From Erythrocercus mccallii (taxonomy: Eukaryota > Chordata > Aves > Passeriformes > Dicruridae): DNA of 64,000 nt. Shown one piece after another: positions 22,338 through 35,599 of this stretch (position 1 is the stretch's first letter; every line of letters begins with the position of its first letter). Under the pieces are notes generated by a model. That model saw nothing but the letters and a program-made list of their open reading frames with translations. It did not search any database and was not told the origin of the DNA. Both the position numbers and the translations under genes were made by a program. Location of the stretch: positions 228,190 through 292,189 of the forward strand of contig VZRG01000375.1 of assembly GCA_013397435.1 (NCBI GenBank), given 5' to 3'.

Positions 22338-22598
22338 CGTGGTCTCCGGCAGTCTGGGTTTGGGTACTGGCTTCATGGACTGGCACAGAGGGCCTGGCTG
22401 CTGCCCCTGGGTGCTCTGGAGGGACAGACCCAGCAGGGCCAAGGCCAAGGCCACCTTCTGCTCTCACGCCAGGGGGAAGAGTCACCAGCAGTGACGCCGA
22501 GTCCATGAGCTTTCTCAGGGCTGTCCTGATCTCCTTGTCGGCGCGCTGGAGCGAGGCTTGCACTGAAGTCTCCTTCTCTGGCTGGGGGGAAGCCATTC
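22338..22598 (-). CDS. OBSCN: OBSCN-B specific linker exon
   Basis: 87 codons, phase 1-1. The first half, VQASLQRADKEIRTALRKLM, matches the human obscurin-B segment around ERADQEVTSVLKRLL (by memory) and is probably helical. The rest is Gly/Pro-rich and ends HEASTQTQTAGDH. The acceptor is tgttcttgtctgtag and the donor is GTAGGT. It is the first exon of the kinase-containing branch. Repeats crowd it: an LTR 64 bases upstream and a 48-bp tandem duplication just past the donor. Confidence 0.9.
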
Positions 22599-22662
22599 CT
22601 ACAGACAAGAACAACAACTTTTCTCTCTTCAGGGCAAAAAGGAAAACAGCAGCACCATCCAG

Positions 22663-23221
22663 TGTTGGAACCCTGGGCACTGAGAATTTTAGATTTTCTG
22701 TGCTGACAGGCACTGTCCCCCAAGCAAACATTGCATTTAAATTGAGCCTTGGAGGAAGCTTCCAAGAGTGGGTGATAGCACTGGGATTGTGGGTCTGTAG
22801 TTTGGATAGAAGGGTGTGATATCACATGGTGGAAAATTTAGATTTTAATATATTGTAAAATATATAAAGCAAGGTGGAGGATTTAGGGTGGAGGCTAAGT
22901 TCTCTTTCACCTTTTTCTTCATGTATTTGGGTGTTATTTTGTAATTGGGTAGAAAAATCCACATTGTGGGCCACAGGTGGTTGGTTGTTGGGTTCAAAGT
23001 AAAAATAATTTAGGTGTCATTTCATAATTGGACAGTTTGTGCTTAAAAGATCTTGTAAAGGGATAGAGACAGAGCCATGTTTCACTTTGTTAGCAGAAGT
23101 CACAGCTTGTGAGACTGTACCATAGACAAGAATTATTAAACATCTGAGTCCAAACATGAAACAACGTCTCTCAAGCATTTAATCCCAGCTCTAACAGAAG
23201 AAAAGAAGATTAAAAAAACCA
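22663..23221 (+). mobile_element. Solo LTR of an endogenous retrovirus, copy 1
   Basis: Starts TGTTGGAACCC and aligns along its whole length with 43985..44561, including blocks such as gagaattttagattttctgt and gtagaaaaatccacatt. An ATTAAA poly(A)-type signal lies at 23135..23140. No coding sequence or primer-binding site follows, so it is a solo LTR. Left edge is 64 bases upstream of the acceptor of exon 22338..22598. A clean target duplication is not visible (atccag at 22657 against atccaa at 23224). Confidence 0.75.
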
Positions 23222-23229
23222 TAATCCAA

Positions 23230-25132
23230 CCCATGGAAATATCTGCAACCGTATCATTTTCCCCTCCTAGAGAAGAGAGTTGATGAAGAAATGCTTATTC
23301 CAGCAACAGGGAATATATCTGAGAGTAAAAATAAGAAGGCTGGCACAAAAGGCTTTGGAAAGTTGTATCTCAGCAGGCTGGGGAGACTGTGCCACCTGTG
23401 TGAACACCTGGCCTGTTCCCAGACAGTGGAACAAAAGATCCATCTCCCAGCTTAACCTGACTTTGGCTGGTCTGTCAAAAATACCTTTGTTAATCACAGA
23501 ACCACAGAATGTCCTCAATGGCAAGGGATCCACAAGGATCATCCAAGTCCAGCTCCTGGCCCTGCACAGTCACCCCAACAATCCCACCCTGTTCCTGGGA
23601 GTGTTATCCAAACACTCCTGGAGCTCTGGCAGCTTTGGGGCTGTGCCCATTCCCTGGGGAGCCTGGGCAGTGCCCAGCACCCTCTGGGGGAAGAACCAAG
23701 CACTGGATAAGAGCAATGAAATGAACCCATTGCGCTGATACAGACCCCACGTGCAAGGAAGGCGTTACCTCACAGGGAAGGAAAAGGAGGAAACAGGAAT
23801 CAGCCTCGTCAGTGACTCTGGAGAAGGGCAGGGGAATAAAGGGGAGGATGTTCTTTTTCATCAAAGTCTGGCAGAAGAGCCACTCCTTGCTCTAGGGTGA
23901 TGTGTTTGTCCTACCTCACAATATCTGAATATTTCTGATGGGTTTGGATGTAGAAGGCTGGGATGGGATCACAGACTGCAGGAGCTCATCTCGCCCAATC
24001 TCCCGCCTGATAAACCTTCCACAAATCCTGAAGAGGCACAACAAAGGGATGGATGGTACCAAGGGAAGCTCCCATGTAATCATGAAGACAGAGAAAATGC
24101 AAGTCATGTTAAGACAATGATCATGTTCATGATGCAATTGCTCACCAAGCAAGAGAGAAAACTCAAATCCTCACGTGGTTTGAGAAAAATAAAAAAAGCA
24201 TTTGGAATAAACAGGTCTGACTTGTTTAATGTCATTGACATTAATGAGCGTAGGGGTTTTGATTCTGCTCCTTTCCTTTCCTCAAGAAAGTCAATTCCCA
24301 TGATAGACCTAAGAAAATAAAGTTGAAAGCTGTGAGTGGATGAAGACATCTCAATTTTTGTTTTCAATTATCATGATGGTGACAAAATATTTCTTTCCTG
24401 AATTTGTTGATGGAAAAAAGCAAGATTTGCTCACATGATGTCTCAGAATGCCCATCAGTGTCCTCAGCACTCGGCTGGCTGGAAAACATTGAATATTTTC
24501 CTAGAGAAATACCTGGATTGTCTGGTGTTCCTGCTGTGATTTCTGCCAGCTGCTGCTGTCCTGTGAACTGGGCAGCTGCCAGTTAGTGAAATGATTGGAA
24601 AGGCATGAAACTCTCAATTAGCCAATATATTCACAGGCGTATAGATACAGATATAGAGGTTATATATAATCACTGGTCTCCTCCATGCTCTAATATCTTC
24701 ACTTTCCTCCCTGCCTAGGGGACGTTACACCACTCCCCTCTTTTGGACATTTGATTCAGGCTGAGGAACTTTTAATATCCCCCAAGATACACAGAACTAA
24801 CAAACACCACAGTGATGACACCCTGTGATGGACATCCTCTTTCCCAGCTCTAAAATCTCAGCCTTGAGCCTTTCCACCCCACAACTTCAGCCCATCCCCA
24901 GGAACTCAAGACTGACACATATTTTGAAACTCCAGTTTGGTCTCACAGAAGGACCGAAGGCTCCTGAGTTGGAAATGTCCCTAAAACCTTTTTTTTTTTT
25001 CACTTCAACACTCCTGAAAGTGTCCATAAAAAAAGGAGCCAGAGCCCAACTGCATTAATATTCTTGGACTGCACCCCAGCTCCTGCTGAAGTCAGCGGGA
25101 GCAGAGGATGAGCTGATGGAATATCAAGTGCT
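23230..25132. other. Spacer between LTR copy 1 and the obscurin-A poly(A) site
   Basis: For obscurin-B this is intron, for obscurin-A it is past the transcript end. It holds the CR1 fragment 23495..23700 and AT-rich unique sequence. A 108-base open stretch at 23920..24027 has splice-like ends but does not fit the frame of its neighbours. Confidence 0.6.
23495..23700 (-). mobile_element. CR1 LINE fragment, minus orientation
   Basis: Begins atcacagaaccacagaatg and runs through ccaagtccagctcctggccc and ttcctgggagtgttatcc, the reverse form of a CR1 tail. Confidence 0.75.
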
Positions 25133-25190
25133 GTAACAAAGAACACAGAAACCCAACGAGTTCAGTGACAGCTGATGCAAGACATTTATT
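25133..25190 (-). terminator. OBSCN: Poly(A) signal region for obscurin-A transcript
   Basis: On the minus strand AATAAA lies at 25190..25185, followed about 30 to 55 bases later by a GT/T-rich stretch (gggtttctgtgttctttgt). That spacing fits a cleavage site near 25165-25172. Other AATAAA copies exist in this AT-rich stretch (for example near 25285), so the site used may vary. Confidence 0.5.
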
Positions 25191-27996
25191 GATTTAAACT
25201 CGGCATCTAACAGCACATCTTGCACTTGACTTTATTTTGTGTGTGTTTCTTTTTCTTTTTTGTATCTCAAGCAAACTGAAGTTTCCACTTTATTAATACC
25301 CATTTACCCCCAGGAATTTCAGAAAACATTCATTGTATTAAAATCTTTCATACAGCTGTATCTTTTCATCTACAGGAAATAAATTCCCACACATCTCATT
25401 AGTTATCTACACAGTTTAATCACTTACAAGCATAATTTTTAACCTCTAGGAAAATATTTTGAAAGTATATGTCATGAACTTCTCATAAACCTTTCACTTT
25501 TTGAACAGAGCCCTGCATAGGATTTTAAAAATTCCCTTCAATTGATTCTCTGTTGCTTAAATTTCAAAAGAAAATGTAAACAGATGTTAATTGCTTTGAG
25601 CTAATGAATCAAAGTATAATTATTTCTTCCATGACCACCTGAAGTGCAGCCTTAGAGCTTCTTTAAAAAAATCCCGAGTGTCGACCACAACAGGAGGAAA
25701 CCTCCACGTTCCTCTACACATCCTCATTATCTTTTGTTTGAATATTACATTTTTTGAAGGCTGTCACAGGACAAGTTCTTTTCTCAGCAGTATCTTTGTA
25801 AATCTGAATCAAATCCACTTCCTCTTGTGGAATTATTCTAGATTGATACTGGAATAACTGTGATCAGAATCAGGCTCAAAATAAAAGAAATATTTTTAGC
25901 TTTGAAAGCATTTCCCTGTTGTGTGTCTGTTACTTTCCAATGTACAGTGCAATATATGAAAAAAGCACTAATATATATATCCATCGTATAGCTCCATTAT
26001 AAAACAAACAGTATAAACCAAGGAGATGTTATAAAAAACGGGATAGTACCATAAAGGAAGCTTAATTTCCTTCACCACTGGAAAAAGCATCCTATATCAT
26101 GAAGGTAGTGCACACGACACCCTGAGTGGATGTTGAAAGTGAAAAGGCTGTGAAATCAGTATGTTCATTTTAGTCAGCACAAGGTGCAGCTGCAGAAGGA
26201 AAAAAAAAATCACTTTTCCACAAGCACCTTTTGTGAATTCAGTCCCTGTTGGCAGGAATATTGCCCCAAGCCTCCAGAACAAGCTCCTCAATATCACCTG
26301 GCTGGGAAACACTGAGCCTGCATCATCCATTCGTTCCCAAGGCAGAAATTCACTCCATCCTCTCTCCTCACACTGCTTAGAAATTCAGCTGTGCCTGAGC
26401 ATTTATAGTTTCCCTAAACCATAAATAAAAACAGTTTCTACTGAACATTTCTTCAGAGCTCAGCTGGGACGGGGTGTGGAGACTTTTTACCCCATATCTC
26501 TCTCACCAGGGAGGGCCAGCACAGAGTCCTGCTGAGATCAGTGAGCTCCATCTGACTCCAACTGGCACCAAGATTTGGGGCTGGGAGCTCCTCTCTTTTC
26601 AGAGCAGCTTGTTGGAGGTCTGGGAAACATCCATTTTTGGTGAAGCCAACAGGGATGGGCTGTGCTCAGTGCACCTCAGCCTCCCCCTCGTGCAGCATTC
26701 CTGCTGCAAAGCTCCAGAGGAACTCCACAGTCAGTTCCTCCTCAAGGCATCTCCACCTTCCTGCTTACAGTAATACGATGCAATTGCAACTGGCAGCCCA
26801 ATACATTTGGAAGAGATCTATGTTTCAACTGAATATTTATGGTAAAGCTTTTTTTTTTCTTTTTTTTTCTTTAAATCTTTTTTTGTGCTCCTGCTACTTT
26901 GCCGTAGCTCAGTGGTAAATTCCTCTTATCACATATAAGGGACATCATAGATAAATCTGTTAGCAGGAATGTTTCACCACTGGCACGTTCAGGAGAACAA
27001 AGACTCATCCAGTCATATTTATTGGCAAAGACCACATTTGTGGTCCTTTGAAGACCACATTTGTGGTTCTTTGTACTTGTTAACGTTTGATTGCAGATGC
27101 AGAAATTATTTTGTGCAGCACTTTAATCTTTCAGTGCATGTTAACTGAATTATATTTTGAAAGATATGGTTTATAAATCCACCACACTAGAATGCAGAAT
27201 AACATTAGCAGACAACTAGGAAGCGGATTTGAAAATATCATTTAGAAAAGATAGTCTTTTTCACTTAAAGCAGAAGAGAACAACTAAACTCTCGCATCCT
27301 CACGACAGTGGGACTCTCACCACTGACTAGAGTCAAACTGGGATTTCAACCAAAAGGCCTGAGCAGCCCTTTGAATCCCTGGTATATGTAATATTTAATA
27401 TATATATCTCATTATATGGCAGAAGGTTAAAATAATGCAATCAGACTGTGCGTGTTGAAAGGTTTATGAAGAAATTTTGGTAGAGCTAATTGGTGTCACA
27501 AGTGTAGAGCAGAGTCAAAGCAGAATGAAGCTTCATGACCTTTGGGCCCACACGGTGACAGGAGACAACCTCCGTCCTGGGCTACTGAAGGATGCTGAAA
27601 AGCTTAGATACTTTCACCTCCTTGCCACACCATAAACTGGCACATGAAACAATCATTAAGTTCATGGACAAAAAACACATTTCTTCATCTATATTTCTGT
27701 CATAGGTAGAAGAATCAGGCTTTTCCCAAACTTCCCATCACTGCTCCGCTATGGAATGATACATGTTCACCTAGATCAAAGCTTTTTAAGTTACAAATTA
27801 TTCTGACAAACTGTTCCCTTTAAGACTGGAAAAGCTTGACACATCATATTTAAACACACTTCCCTCAAAGGTATTCCCTTGTACTTTTTACCTCGTAATC
27901 TTTGCCACCAATTCTCCTCGCCTACAACAATTTTGATTATTATTTTTTTTTAATAAAGCTGCTTTCTTAGACGTTAAAAATCATGCTCGCGTCTGC
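25170..27996 (-). other. OBSCN: Candidate 3'UTR of the obscurin-A type transcript
   Basis: The 2.8 kb after the obscurin-A stop codon is AT-rich, lacks any interspersed repeat that I recognise and has no coding exon. It ends at a well-formed poly(A) signal near 25185. The absence of CR1 and LTR debris, which is common elsewhere in the window, fits a constrained UTR. It also contains a tandem pair of small hairpins at 27028..27073. The right end is fixed by the stop codon; the left end is inferred. Confidence 0.6.
27028..27073. repeat. Tandem 23-bp hairpin units in 3'UTR
   Basis: aagaccacatttgtggtcctttg and its near copy sit head to tail; each contains gaccacatttgtggtc, which can fold as a 6 to 7 bp stem with a tiny loop (the second copy ends ggtt in place of ggtc). 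Confidence 0.8.
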
Positions 27997-29455
27997 TCAG
28001 CTCTGGGAGAGGTCTTCTGTGCTGATGTGCAAGGTGACAGGCTCGCCAACAGTCCCGTAGCTGAGGGTCCTCGTGGAAACTTCAGTTTTAAAGCTGGACT
28101 GCCCGTTGTCCGCTGAGCGCTGGACCTCGGTGCAGAACGAGGGCTTCACGGTGAAGGAGGGGCCGGGAGGAGCCGCGCGGGGATCGCTGCTCACGCGGAA
28201 GGAGATGTTGGAGGGACCCGCGGATCTCCCGCCAGCCACCCGGGAGGCTGACACGAACACGCCCCTGGGGACGTGCTCCTCGTACTGGCTGAAGAACCTG
28301 TGCCTGGGCTCGGGCACCACGGGCCTGAGCAGGTTCAGCAGCACCGGCTGGCCGATGGTCGGCTCGTTGATCTCCGTCTGCAGCACGGAGATCTCGCACG
28401 GCTTCTCCGCCGTCTGCTTCTGATCCCCGCACCTGTAGGTCTCGCCTTCTTGAGGGACATAATCCTCCAGGTCCTCCAGAGTTAAGAGTTTGCCGTTGTG
28501 GGTTAAAATCTTGCGGTCCCGGGTGCTGATGTCGTCTGTGTGTAGCTCCTCTGGCTCATCCACTATGACGTTGTCCTCTTCGGGAAGGATGTCCTGTATC
28601 ACTTCAGGTACCTCCTCTCCAACAGGCCAAGACACATCCACTTCCTCAACCCCTTCCTTATCCTCTGGACTCACTGGGGAGAACAGAACTTCGTGTTGGT
28701 GTCCAGCAGCTGTCCCAAAACTGAAGACCAAAGGCTCCCCGCCGCAGGCAAGCAGAGGGGAGGCAGTGTCTGACCCGTAGTCAGCACGTGGTTCCTGTGG
28801 GCAGCTCTTTCCTTCAGTTCCATAATCCATAAATGAATCGCTTCCCAATTGTTCAGACCCACATGGGGAGTTTCTCTCTTCGCTGCTGACTTGAGGTCCT
28901 TCCTGCTCGGTTGGATACACCAAAGGCTGGATGTCGTTTTCAGAGAGACCCTCATTTGGCAGAGATTTTGACTGTTCCACCAATTTATTGTTGGAGTTGT
29001 TTGTGTTTGGATCATCTTCTGGGGAGTGCTTTGGTCTTGAGCTGGGAAAAGTGAACGTTAACACCCCTGAGTCATCTTTTTCTTGTTTTGCTGGGGAAGA
29101 ACCTCTTTTCCTTGTGGGTTTTGGTGATTTTTTCACCTTGAATTCAATTATTTCTTCCACTTCGACCCACTTGGGCTTTTTCTCTTCCACTGCGCTCTCC
29201 ACAACGACGTCCCTCGCCGCTGCCCCTTGCATATCCTCATGTTCTGTGACATAAAGCCTGGGAACAGCAGCAGACTTTGGTGCTGCCTCTTGGTCATGTC
29301 TTTGCACAGGCTGCCTGATCTTGGAGACATAAACCGGCTCCGGAGCCGGCTCCGCCCGCGGGGAGCGGGAAGGAGAATGACCTGAAGGAGAACGTGCAGG
29401 AGAAACCCTTCCCCTTTGTCTTGGGCTCTTCACCACCGTGGTTATGGTCTCCTCT
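27997..29455 (-). CDS. OBSCN: OBSCN-A terminal coding exon (C-terminal tail with stop)
   Basis: About 485 codons ending at TGA (27997..27999). It opens EETITTVVKSPRQRGR after the pyrimidine-rich acceptor (ctttctgccgtcag), then a basic Ser/Arg/Pro-rich part, KWVEVEEIIEFKVKKSPKP, a long acidic region, KILTHNGKLLTLEDLEDYVP, EINEPTIGQPVLLNLL and the end SYGTVGEPVTLHI. These blocks match human obscurin-A by memory. The obscurin-A tail is the part known to bind small ankyrin 1 and ankyrin-2, anchoring myofibrils to the sarcoplasmic reticulum. The reading frame stays open upstream to 29541, but the splice site at 29456 and the homology fix the start. Confidence 0.95.
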
Positions 29456-32400
29456 CTGACGGCAGAAAGGGGTGGAGTTGGCAGGGAGGACGAGACTTTT
29501 CGGGGAGCCACACTCCACCAGCACATGCTGCGGTCGGCCAAGGCGCCGCGTGGGGTTAGTTTGGGTGAGCATTCCAGCTTTTGGGGGAGCGGTCATTTCG
29601 GGAGGGGCAGCACACACACCCACATGCCCATCTCCATTTCCTGATCCAGGGAAAGCCCCAGTGCCCTTTTCCCCAGGGAAAACCCCAGCCCCATTAAGCT
29701 CCTCAGTTGTGAGCACCCAAGGAGCACACCCAGCTGAGAGATGCTGGGTGCTGATGTATTTTGTGTGCTTGTGTTGAGCACCTACTGTGCTACCCCCCAA
29801 AATTTTAAACACTCAAAGACTTTGACCTTTTCCTGAGTATCCTTGGCTAAAATCCTAGTTACACGCACCTCAATGGCTAAATGCTCTTTACTGTAGCAGG
29901 GTCAGCATCTTCTTAATAACATTTAATTAATGTAACATCTCTCTCTTTTTTCTTTATTACAGCCTCTTTTGAGATCAGAGATCTGCATTTCCACGTGCAG
30001 AACAGTTACATTGAAAGGGATTAGCCCTTAAAATGTGGAGATGACCAGGAAAAGAAAGTTAGAACATCTCCTGCACAAGTCATCTCTGCCAAAATGATTT
30101 TTTTTTTTTTTTACTCTTCATAATACCATTAGTGCAGACACAGCCTGATCTTACTGCCTCCAATAGACACAGGAATAACGAGCCAAATTGGGATGCATAA
30201 TTATGATTTCTCAGCATATTTCTGCTGGCTTTACTTCAGATTTTTTGGCCGAATTTGGGCTGGTGGTAGATGCCTCATCCCTGGAAGCATTCAAGGTCTG
30301 GCTGGACAGGGCTCTGATTGAAGGGAAATTTTCCCTGCTCACAGCAAGGGGTTGGACTAGATTATTTTTAAAGGTCCCTTCAAGGCCTAAACCCAGGCTT
30401 CAGTGCCCTTAATTTATGTACTTAGCATGCAGTTTTTCCTGCAGGTTTTTCTGTTGTGTTTCTTACACATAAAAACTTTCAGGTAAATACATTTCTGCCA
30501 GTGTTTTCCTGGAAAGCACAAAGGAAGCCAAAGCTCCACATCTGCTCCAGTGGAAATCACAGGAAAAGCTCCTTTTGTTTCTGTGTTGAGATTCTGTCCC
30601 TATCTCCAAGGAATGGGGTTAAAAACAAAGAATTAACTGAAGGGTCAGTGACATGAACTGAGATTAAGAATGGAGACAGCAGCTTTTTAATTCCTCTCTT
30701 CCTCCTCACCATTCTCCAGTCACAGCCACGTGGGGCTGAAGGTCACCCCCTGTGCTCTTCAGACATCTCTGCTCTGACTTTTGCCCTTGAGGATGGAGAA
30801 CGTTTTTATAGCCATCACGGGAGACTAATCCTCTTGGGTTTATTGCAGCCTTTCTCATCTTCTGGTTGTATTTTTGAAAACTTGCATTTCCTTCCCCTCT
30901 GGAGATCGGATTTGTTTCCACCATCAGTCTCTCCCTTTGAGGACATGGTGGAGTTCAGGACTGGATCAGCTACAGGGAAATTTATTTCCTTTTAGAGCAC
31001 CCTCTCTTCTACTGCTCATTTCCACTGCTTCACTCTTTTCCTTAAGTTTTCTGCAGTTTTTCCATAGACCTTTAAGGTCTGTGCAGAACCTTCCTGCTGG
31101 CTGCGGTGCCTTTCTGAATTACACAAAACTAAATCCTTTTAGATGAGAATGAATGCTTGGGTGATTGCAGCAGACTTTAATCTGTGTTGCAAAGTTAAAT
31201 TGCTTTTTTGGGGTCTGGGATTTGCATGTGTGGACATCGTTCAATCCCATCTCTCAATTACCTGTTATTTTCTGCCAATAGTTTTAAAACTGCTTCTGTT
31301 CCTCAGCTTGCTGCAGATTAAGAGTTGGAATCTGCCCTTACAGAATTATTCCCAAACTTTCCCCCATCACTATCCCACTTTCAGTTGAGGTTCACTCTAA
31401 TTTAAAGTTCAGGACCACAAAAGGAGGGGAATTTCTGTCTGAGATCCCACTCCTAAATTTGCCAAACTCCTTAGAGGCTGCAACCCTTGATTTAGGAATC
31501 AAGGACCTGTCCTATGGAATTTAGATCTCAGAAATTAAGTCAGCTTAACTGATGGTATTTTGTATTAATGAATGCTATTTAATCCACCAGAATTAATGCT
31601 GCTGCTCCAGATACAGGCACAGAGATGTGAATAAGTTAGATTTACCAAGTTTTAGATGTGGTCTGGCTCTGAGATTCCCTCCTGCTCACTGCTTACTCGG
31701 AATATTTCTGAATGAGATATAAAAAAATAACTCTCTGTTCAGTTGCCCCCATCTGAATCTTGGTCCTCGAGGCAGTAGAGGTGAAAACACTTTATTTTCT
31801 GGTTTTTGCAGGGTGAAAGTGTCTAATGGCTGGGAATTTAACTGAGCTTATGTGCAACTTCTGGGAGGGAGGACAGCTTACAAACCACTGCCTCCAAAAG
31901 GGCCAAGTGCCTGGATCTAAAGGAATAATCCTAACAGAAAACAATAGAAGGGATAAAAGGTAAACAACTCTTAACAGTCCTTTAGCTGCAATTTTTATGT
32001 CTAACAAAAATAAAATACATCCAGGGCTGATTTTAGCAATAGTGCAGCTACTGCAGAGGGAAGGGATTTCCCTAAAATATCCATTGCATAACTACTTCCT
32101 GCCCTCAGAGCATGGCTGGAGTGGCTTGGAGCTCCTCTGAAATCCTGTCACAGGCCAGTGTCCCCCTTCCAGCACATGGAACAATTTTATTACGTATTTC
32201 TCTATGGTACTTAAGAAGATAAATTAAGATTTTAATGGCTGCTTGGCTTCTATGCTACATACAACTGAGAAAATATGTAGTAATTGTAGAAGAAATTGTA
32301 GAAAGAATTGTAGAAAAAAATGTAGTAATTAATCTTTGTATTTTATAGGCCTCCAGTATAAACCAGGCTCAAAGTATCTAAAAAGACAAAGTCATCAGCA

Positions 32401-32900
32401 CAATTATTTATATTACTAGTATAGAGATAGAAGGGGATAAAAATATTCATCTTCCTTCTGCTTCATCATACAAGGCTTTCCTGAAAAATTTAAAATAAAG
32501 CCAGAAGAAATCAGTCTAAGCTCCGAGATATTTGTAGATATTTTCAGGTGGGCAGTTTTCAAAGCTGGTTTAATTCAACACTGAGAGTCAGACTGCACCT
32601 TCCTGAACTCTTGTGCAACCCTATCAGCATTCATGGGAATGTTTTTCCTGTGTAATATCACAAAATAACTGTCCCAGGCTGTGTCTAACATCAGTGCTGC
32701 TATTTTTGGAAAAGAGCAAAAGGACTTTTTTTAAGGTGACCACTTCACATGGCACAGAATTCCTTGGGATCTGGTGGCCTGGGAATGAACACACTTGCAT
32801 GGCCAGTGAGCAACAAGCTTGTTATTGAATCATGCAGAGGCAGCAAGGCAAAAAAACCCACAAATGTTACCCAAAAAAAAAAAAAAAAATCAGCACTTAC
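29456..32900 (-). other. OBSCN-A intron before terminal exon
   Basis: 3.4 kb of AT-rich intron with one CR1 fragment (30260..30393), a poly-T tract near 30095-30112 and a loose gtagaa-type repeat near 32275-32330. Nothing else is recognised. Confidence 0.7.
30260..30393 (+). mobile_element. CR1 LINE fragment
   Basis: tcatccctggaagcattcaa, ggtctggctggacagggctc and aaggggttggactagatt are CR1 tail text, ending at aaggtcccttcaaggcct. Confidence 0.75.
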
Positions 32901-32943
32901 ATGATGATGGTTTTCTTGGGCACTTTAGTCTCTTGTTCAGTGA
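32901..32943 (-). CDS. OBSCN: OBSCN-A specific small exon
   Basis: A 43-base exon encodes VTEQETKVPKKTII across phase 1 in and phase 2 out. Human obscurin-A carries nearly the same sequence just before EETITTVVKSP. The acceptor follows ctgttctctttgtag and the donor is GTAAGT. Using this exon commits the transcript to the tail in the next exon. Confidence 0.92.
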
Positions 32944-35599
32944 CTACAAAGAGAACAGTATGAACAGCATGGGGTTAAAGAAAGGCAAAAGCTGAAATGA
33001 TTCAATTATCTTTGCTCAGTTCATCAACATAAACTGGAGTGAGAAATAACCGACTGGGCCATCCCATCCATGCTTTCTGTGGTTATCTCCAGCATCATCT
33101 TTGGTGTTTCTGACCAGGAATGAGAATTCAGAATGCTCTCTGAGCATTTAGCTTTGAAATTAAAGATTTTGTGGGGAACGACTTGGCAAAATCTGTTTAT
33201 TCTACTGGTTTTTGTTTGGTAGGTCAAAGCTAGAAAACGAGCTCCTTATTTAAATTTTCTTTATCCTATGGTAAGGTAGTGGTGGTGTCAGAAACCTGAA
33301 AATGCCTCAATCTGGAAAATCCTGGAGAGCTAAAATTCTTTAAGCTGTGATTTCACTTCCTAGGAAAAAAAGAATTCCCCCAAACACTGGATTGTGGCCA
33401 AGATTTTGTGGACTGGATGCAAAACCCATGCTGATAAATATGAAAATTAATATCATTATCATCAGTAGAGAATATCTGCATCAAAAAAAACACCCAAATC
33501 TTAGGAAATTCATGAGAGACCTGTGTCTGCTCCATCTCTTTTTTTTTTTTTTGCTCTAATTTGTAATTTTTCCTGTCCCTTCTCCCATAACCAACGGGAA
33601 GCTGTTGATGCATATCAGTATCAAAAGTTATGATTTCATGGTGTTGCAAATATTTCCTAAAACTTGAAATTTTTAAAAAGTAGAAAGATACCGTTTGAAG
33701 AACTAACTGAGATTTTCATCTGGTTTCCCATTCTATCCACTGGAATAAAATTAAGGCACTCTTTGAACCACACTGCTTTGAGCACACTCAGAATTGCTGA
33801 ACCTATTTGAGATCTAGGAAAAAAAATCAGGAAGCCCCACTTTTTTATTTAATAAATTAGCAAAATATCTAAAAAAACCCCATAATTTAATCTCCAGCAA
33901 TTGGTTTTCAATTTTCCAGCCAGCCTATAATAAATAAGCTCTGGTAATTTTCAGTCAGCACAATTTGATTGCACTGCTACTTAAAAATATCTATAAAATC
34001 ACAAACAGTTCTTGCCCAGGGAATCTAGAGTGTATTATTCGTTAAATAACTGATGATTAGTGCTGATGTTTTCAATGGTGCCCCCAAACCTGCACTGACT
34101 GAAAATTAAAATTACATTTACAATATTAAATGGAATACTTTAACCTAATTTTCCTTCCACTTGACTTCCAAGAGCTCTTCCCTGCCTCAGGTAAAAACAC
34201 GAATTTGACCGTAATGAAAAAGAATTTTGTGCGAATATTGATGTTAATATCTGACCTAGAGCTCATGTTTCTTTTGCAGAGCCTTGTCTTGTTTATGCCT
34301 GTAAAAATCTGGAATCATTTCCCAGTGATTCAAAGGAGCTACTGCAGAACTGGGTGAGTTTAAACAAAATCTGTTTGGAAATTTGAGTTTACACTAACTG
34401 GGTAAGTAAAGAGCAAAATTATTTTCAAATATTTTTCCCTGGACACAATTATAATAAAACCATTTACCTATCCTTAATTAATTTTTTTTTTTAATAACTC
34501 AAACCTTGTTTTAAATGGTGGACTGATACCAATGTGATGGCAGATGAACTGAGTCCTCAAACAATTTACAATTTACTCAGGTTAGAGATTTGCACTGAAT
34601 TTTTAAATCACTATTCTGCAATTTTCAGATAACTTTTAGAACATCTCATTAAAAATATTATGAGATAAATCCATATGCAGCGAGTATGCGAGTAAAAATA
34701 CTGATGTTCTGATAGAAGTGTTTTAGTTAATTGGATTATACACTTGAAAATAGGTGTTTTCTACAATTATTTTAGCTGCAAGTGTATTTAGACGAGAATT
34801 AAGTAAAATAAATAGTTGAATAAATTTAATGAAATCTCACAGTGTCTGTAAGAAAAGGTCTCTTTAATGGTTGCTCTATTAATGTCTGTTCTTTCAGTCC
34901 TCCCAAATGACACCAACTGTGATATTTCTATTTGTAGTGGATGTCAAAGAGATTGAATATTCAGAAGTTCAGCAAGCCTGGGATGAGAAAGCTGAAAATG
35001 GCATTTAATAAATTGTATCTGTGCTGTCTGAGGTGTGAGGGAGGATTTGAGCAATCCTACACTGAAGGATAAAACCACATGAAAGTAGGATGAGAGAATT
35101 TGGGTTTCTTTTTTTCTTTTTCTTTTTTTTTCTTTTTTTTTTCCTGTTGTTTTTCCCCGAGAGGAAAATATTCTGCATCCATTTTTAGCACCGGATTTAT
35201 CATTTCAACTTTTCAGGAGCATTTTAAGCAAACAGCTTTGCAAAGCAGGAGCCCCTGATAAGCAGGTTAAAAGCTGTAAGCATTAGGGACAGCCAGTGCT
35301 TTTATAGGACCAGACATCTCTTTGGTTAATAGATTAAAACATTGGCTTACAAGTGATGGAACACTGAGGATAAATGAGTTCTCCTTGCTCTGAATGGATG
35401 GAAGCTTTTTATGGCCCTTATTACAATTTTTAAAGTCTATTTTCTCCTAAAAATAGGCTTAAATCTATTTTTGCTGCCCAATTCACGCTGCTGACGTGAA
35501 CCAGAGGAGCACTGTTCTTTTTGCACCTCCTTCTGCTACACTTTGGAGACTAATCTGCAGAACCTGACAAGAACTGCTAAAACTCATCCTAAAATGAGG

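Noticed and set aside
22657..23229. Target-site duplication for LTR copy 1 (atccag / atccaa)
   Set aside because: Five of six bases match but the right copy is two bases off the aligned LTR end, so I do not claim it.
23920..24027. Open minus-strand stretch with acceptor-like cctcttcag and donor-like GTGAGG ends, encoding about 35 residues
   Set aside because: Its phases do not fit between the branch exon and 22338..22598, and the A/B joins already close without it. I recognise no obscurin similarity.
29456..29541. Extension of the obscurin-A terminal exon to an upstream Met
   Set aside because: The upstream part is the polypyrimidine tract and intron; EETITTVVKSP follows directly from the previous exon through the acceptor at 29456.
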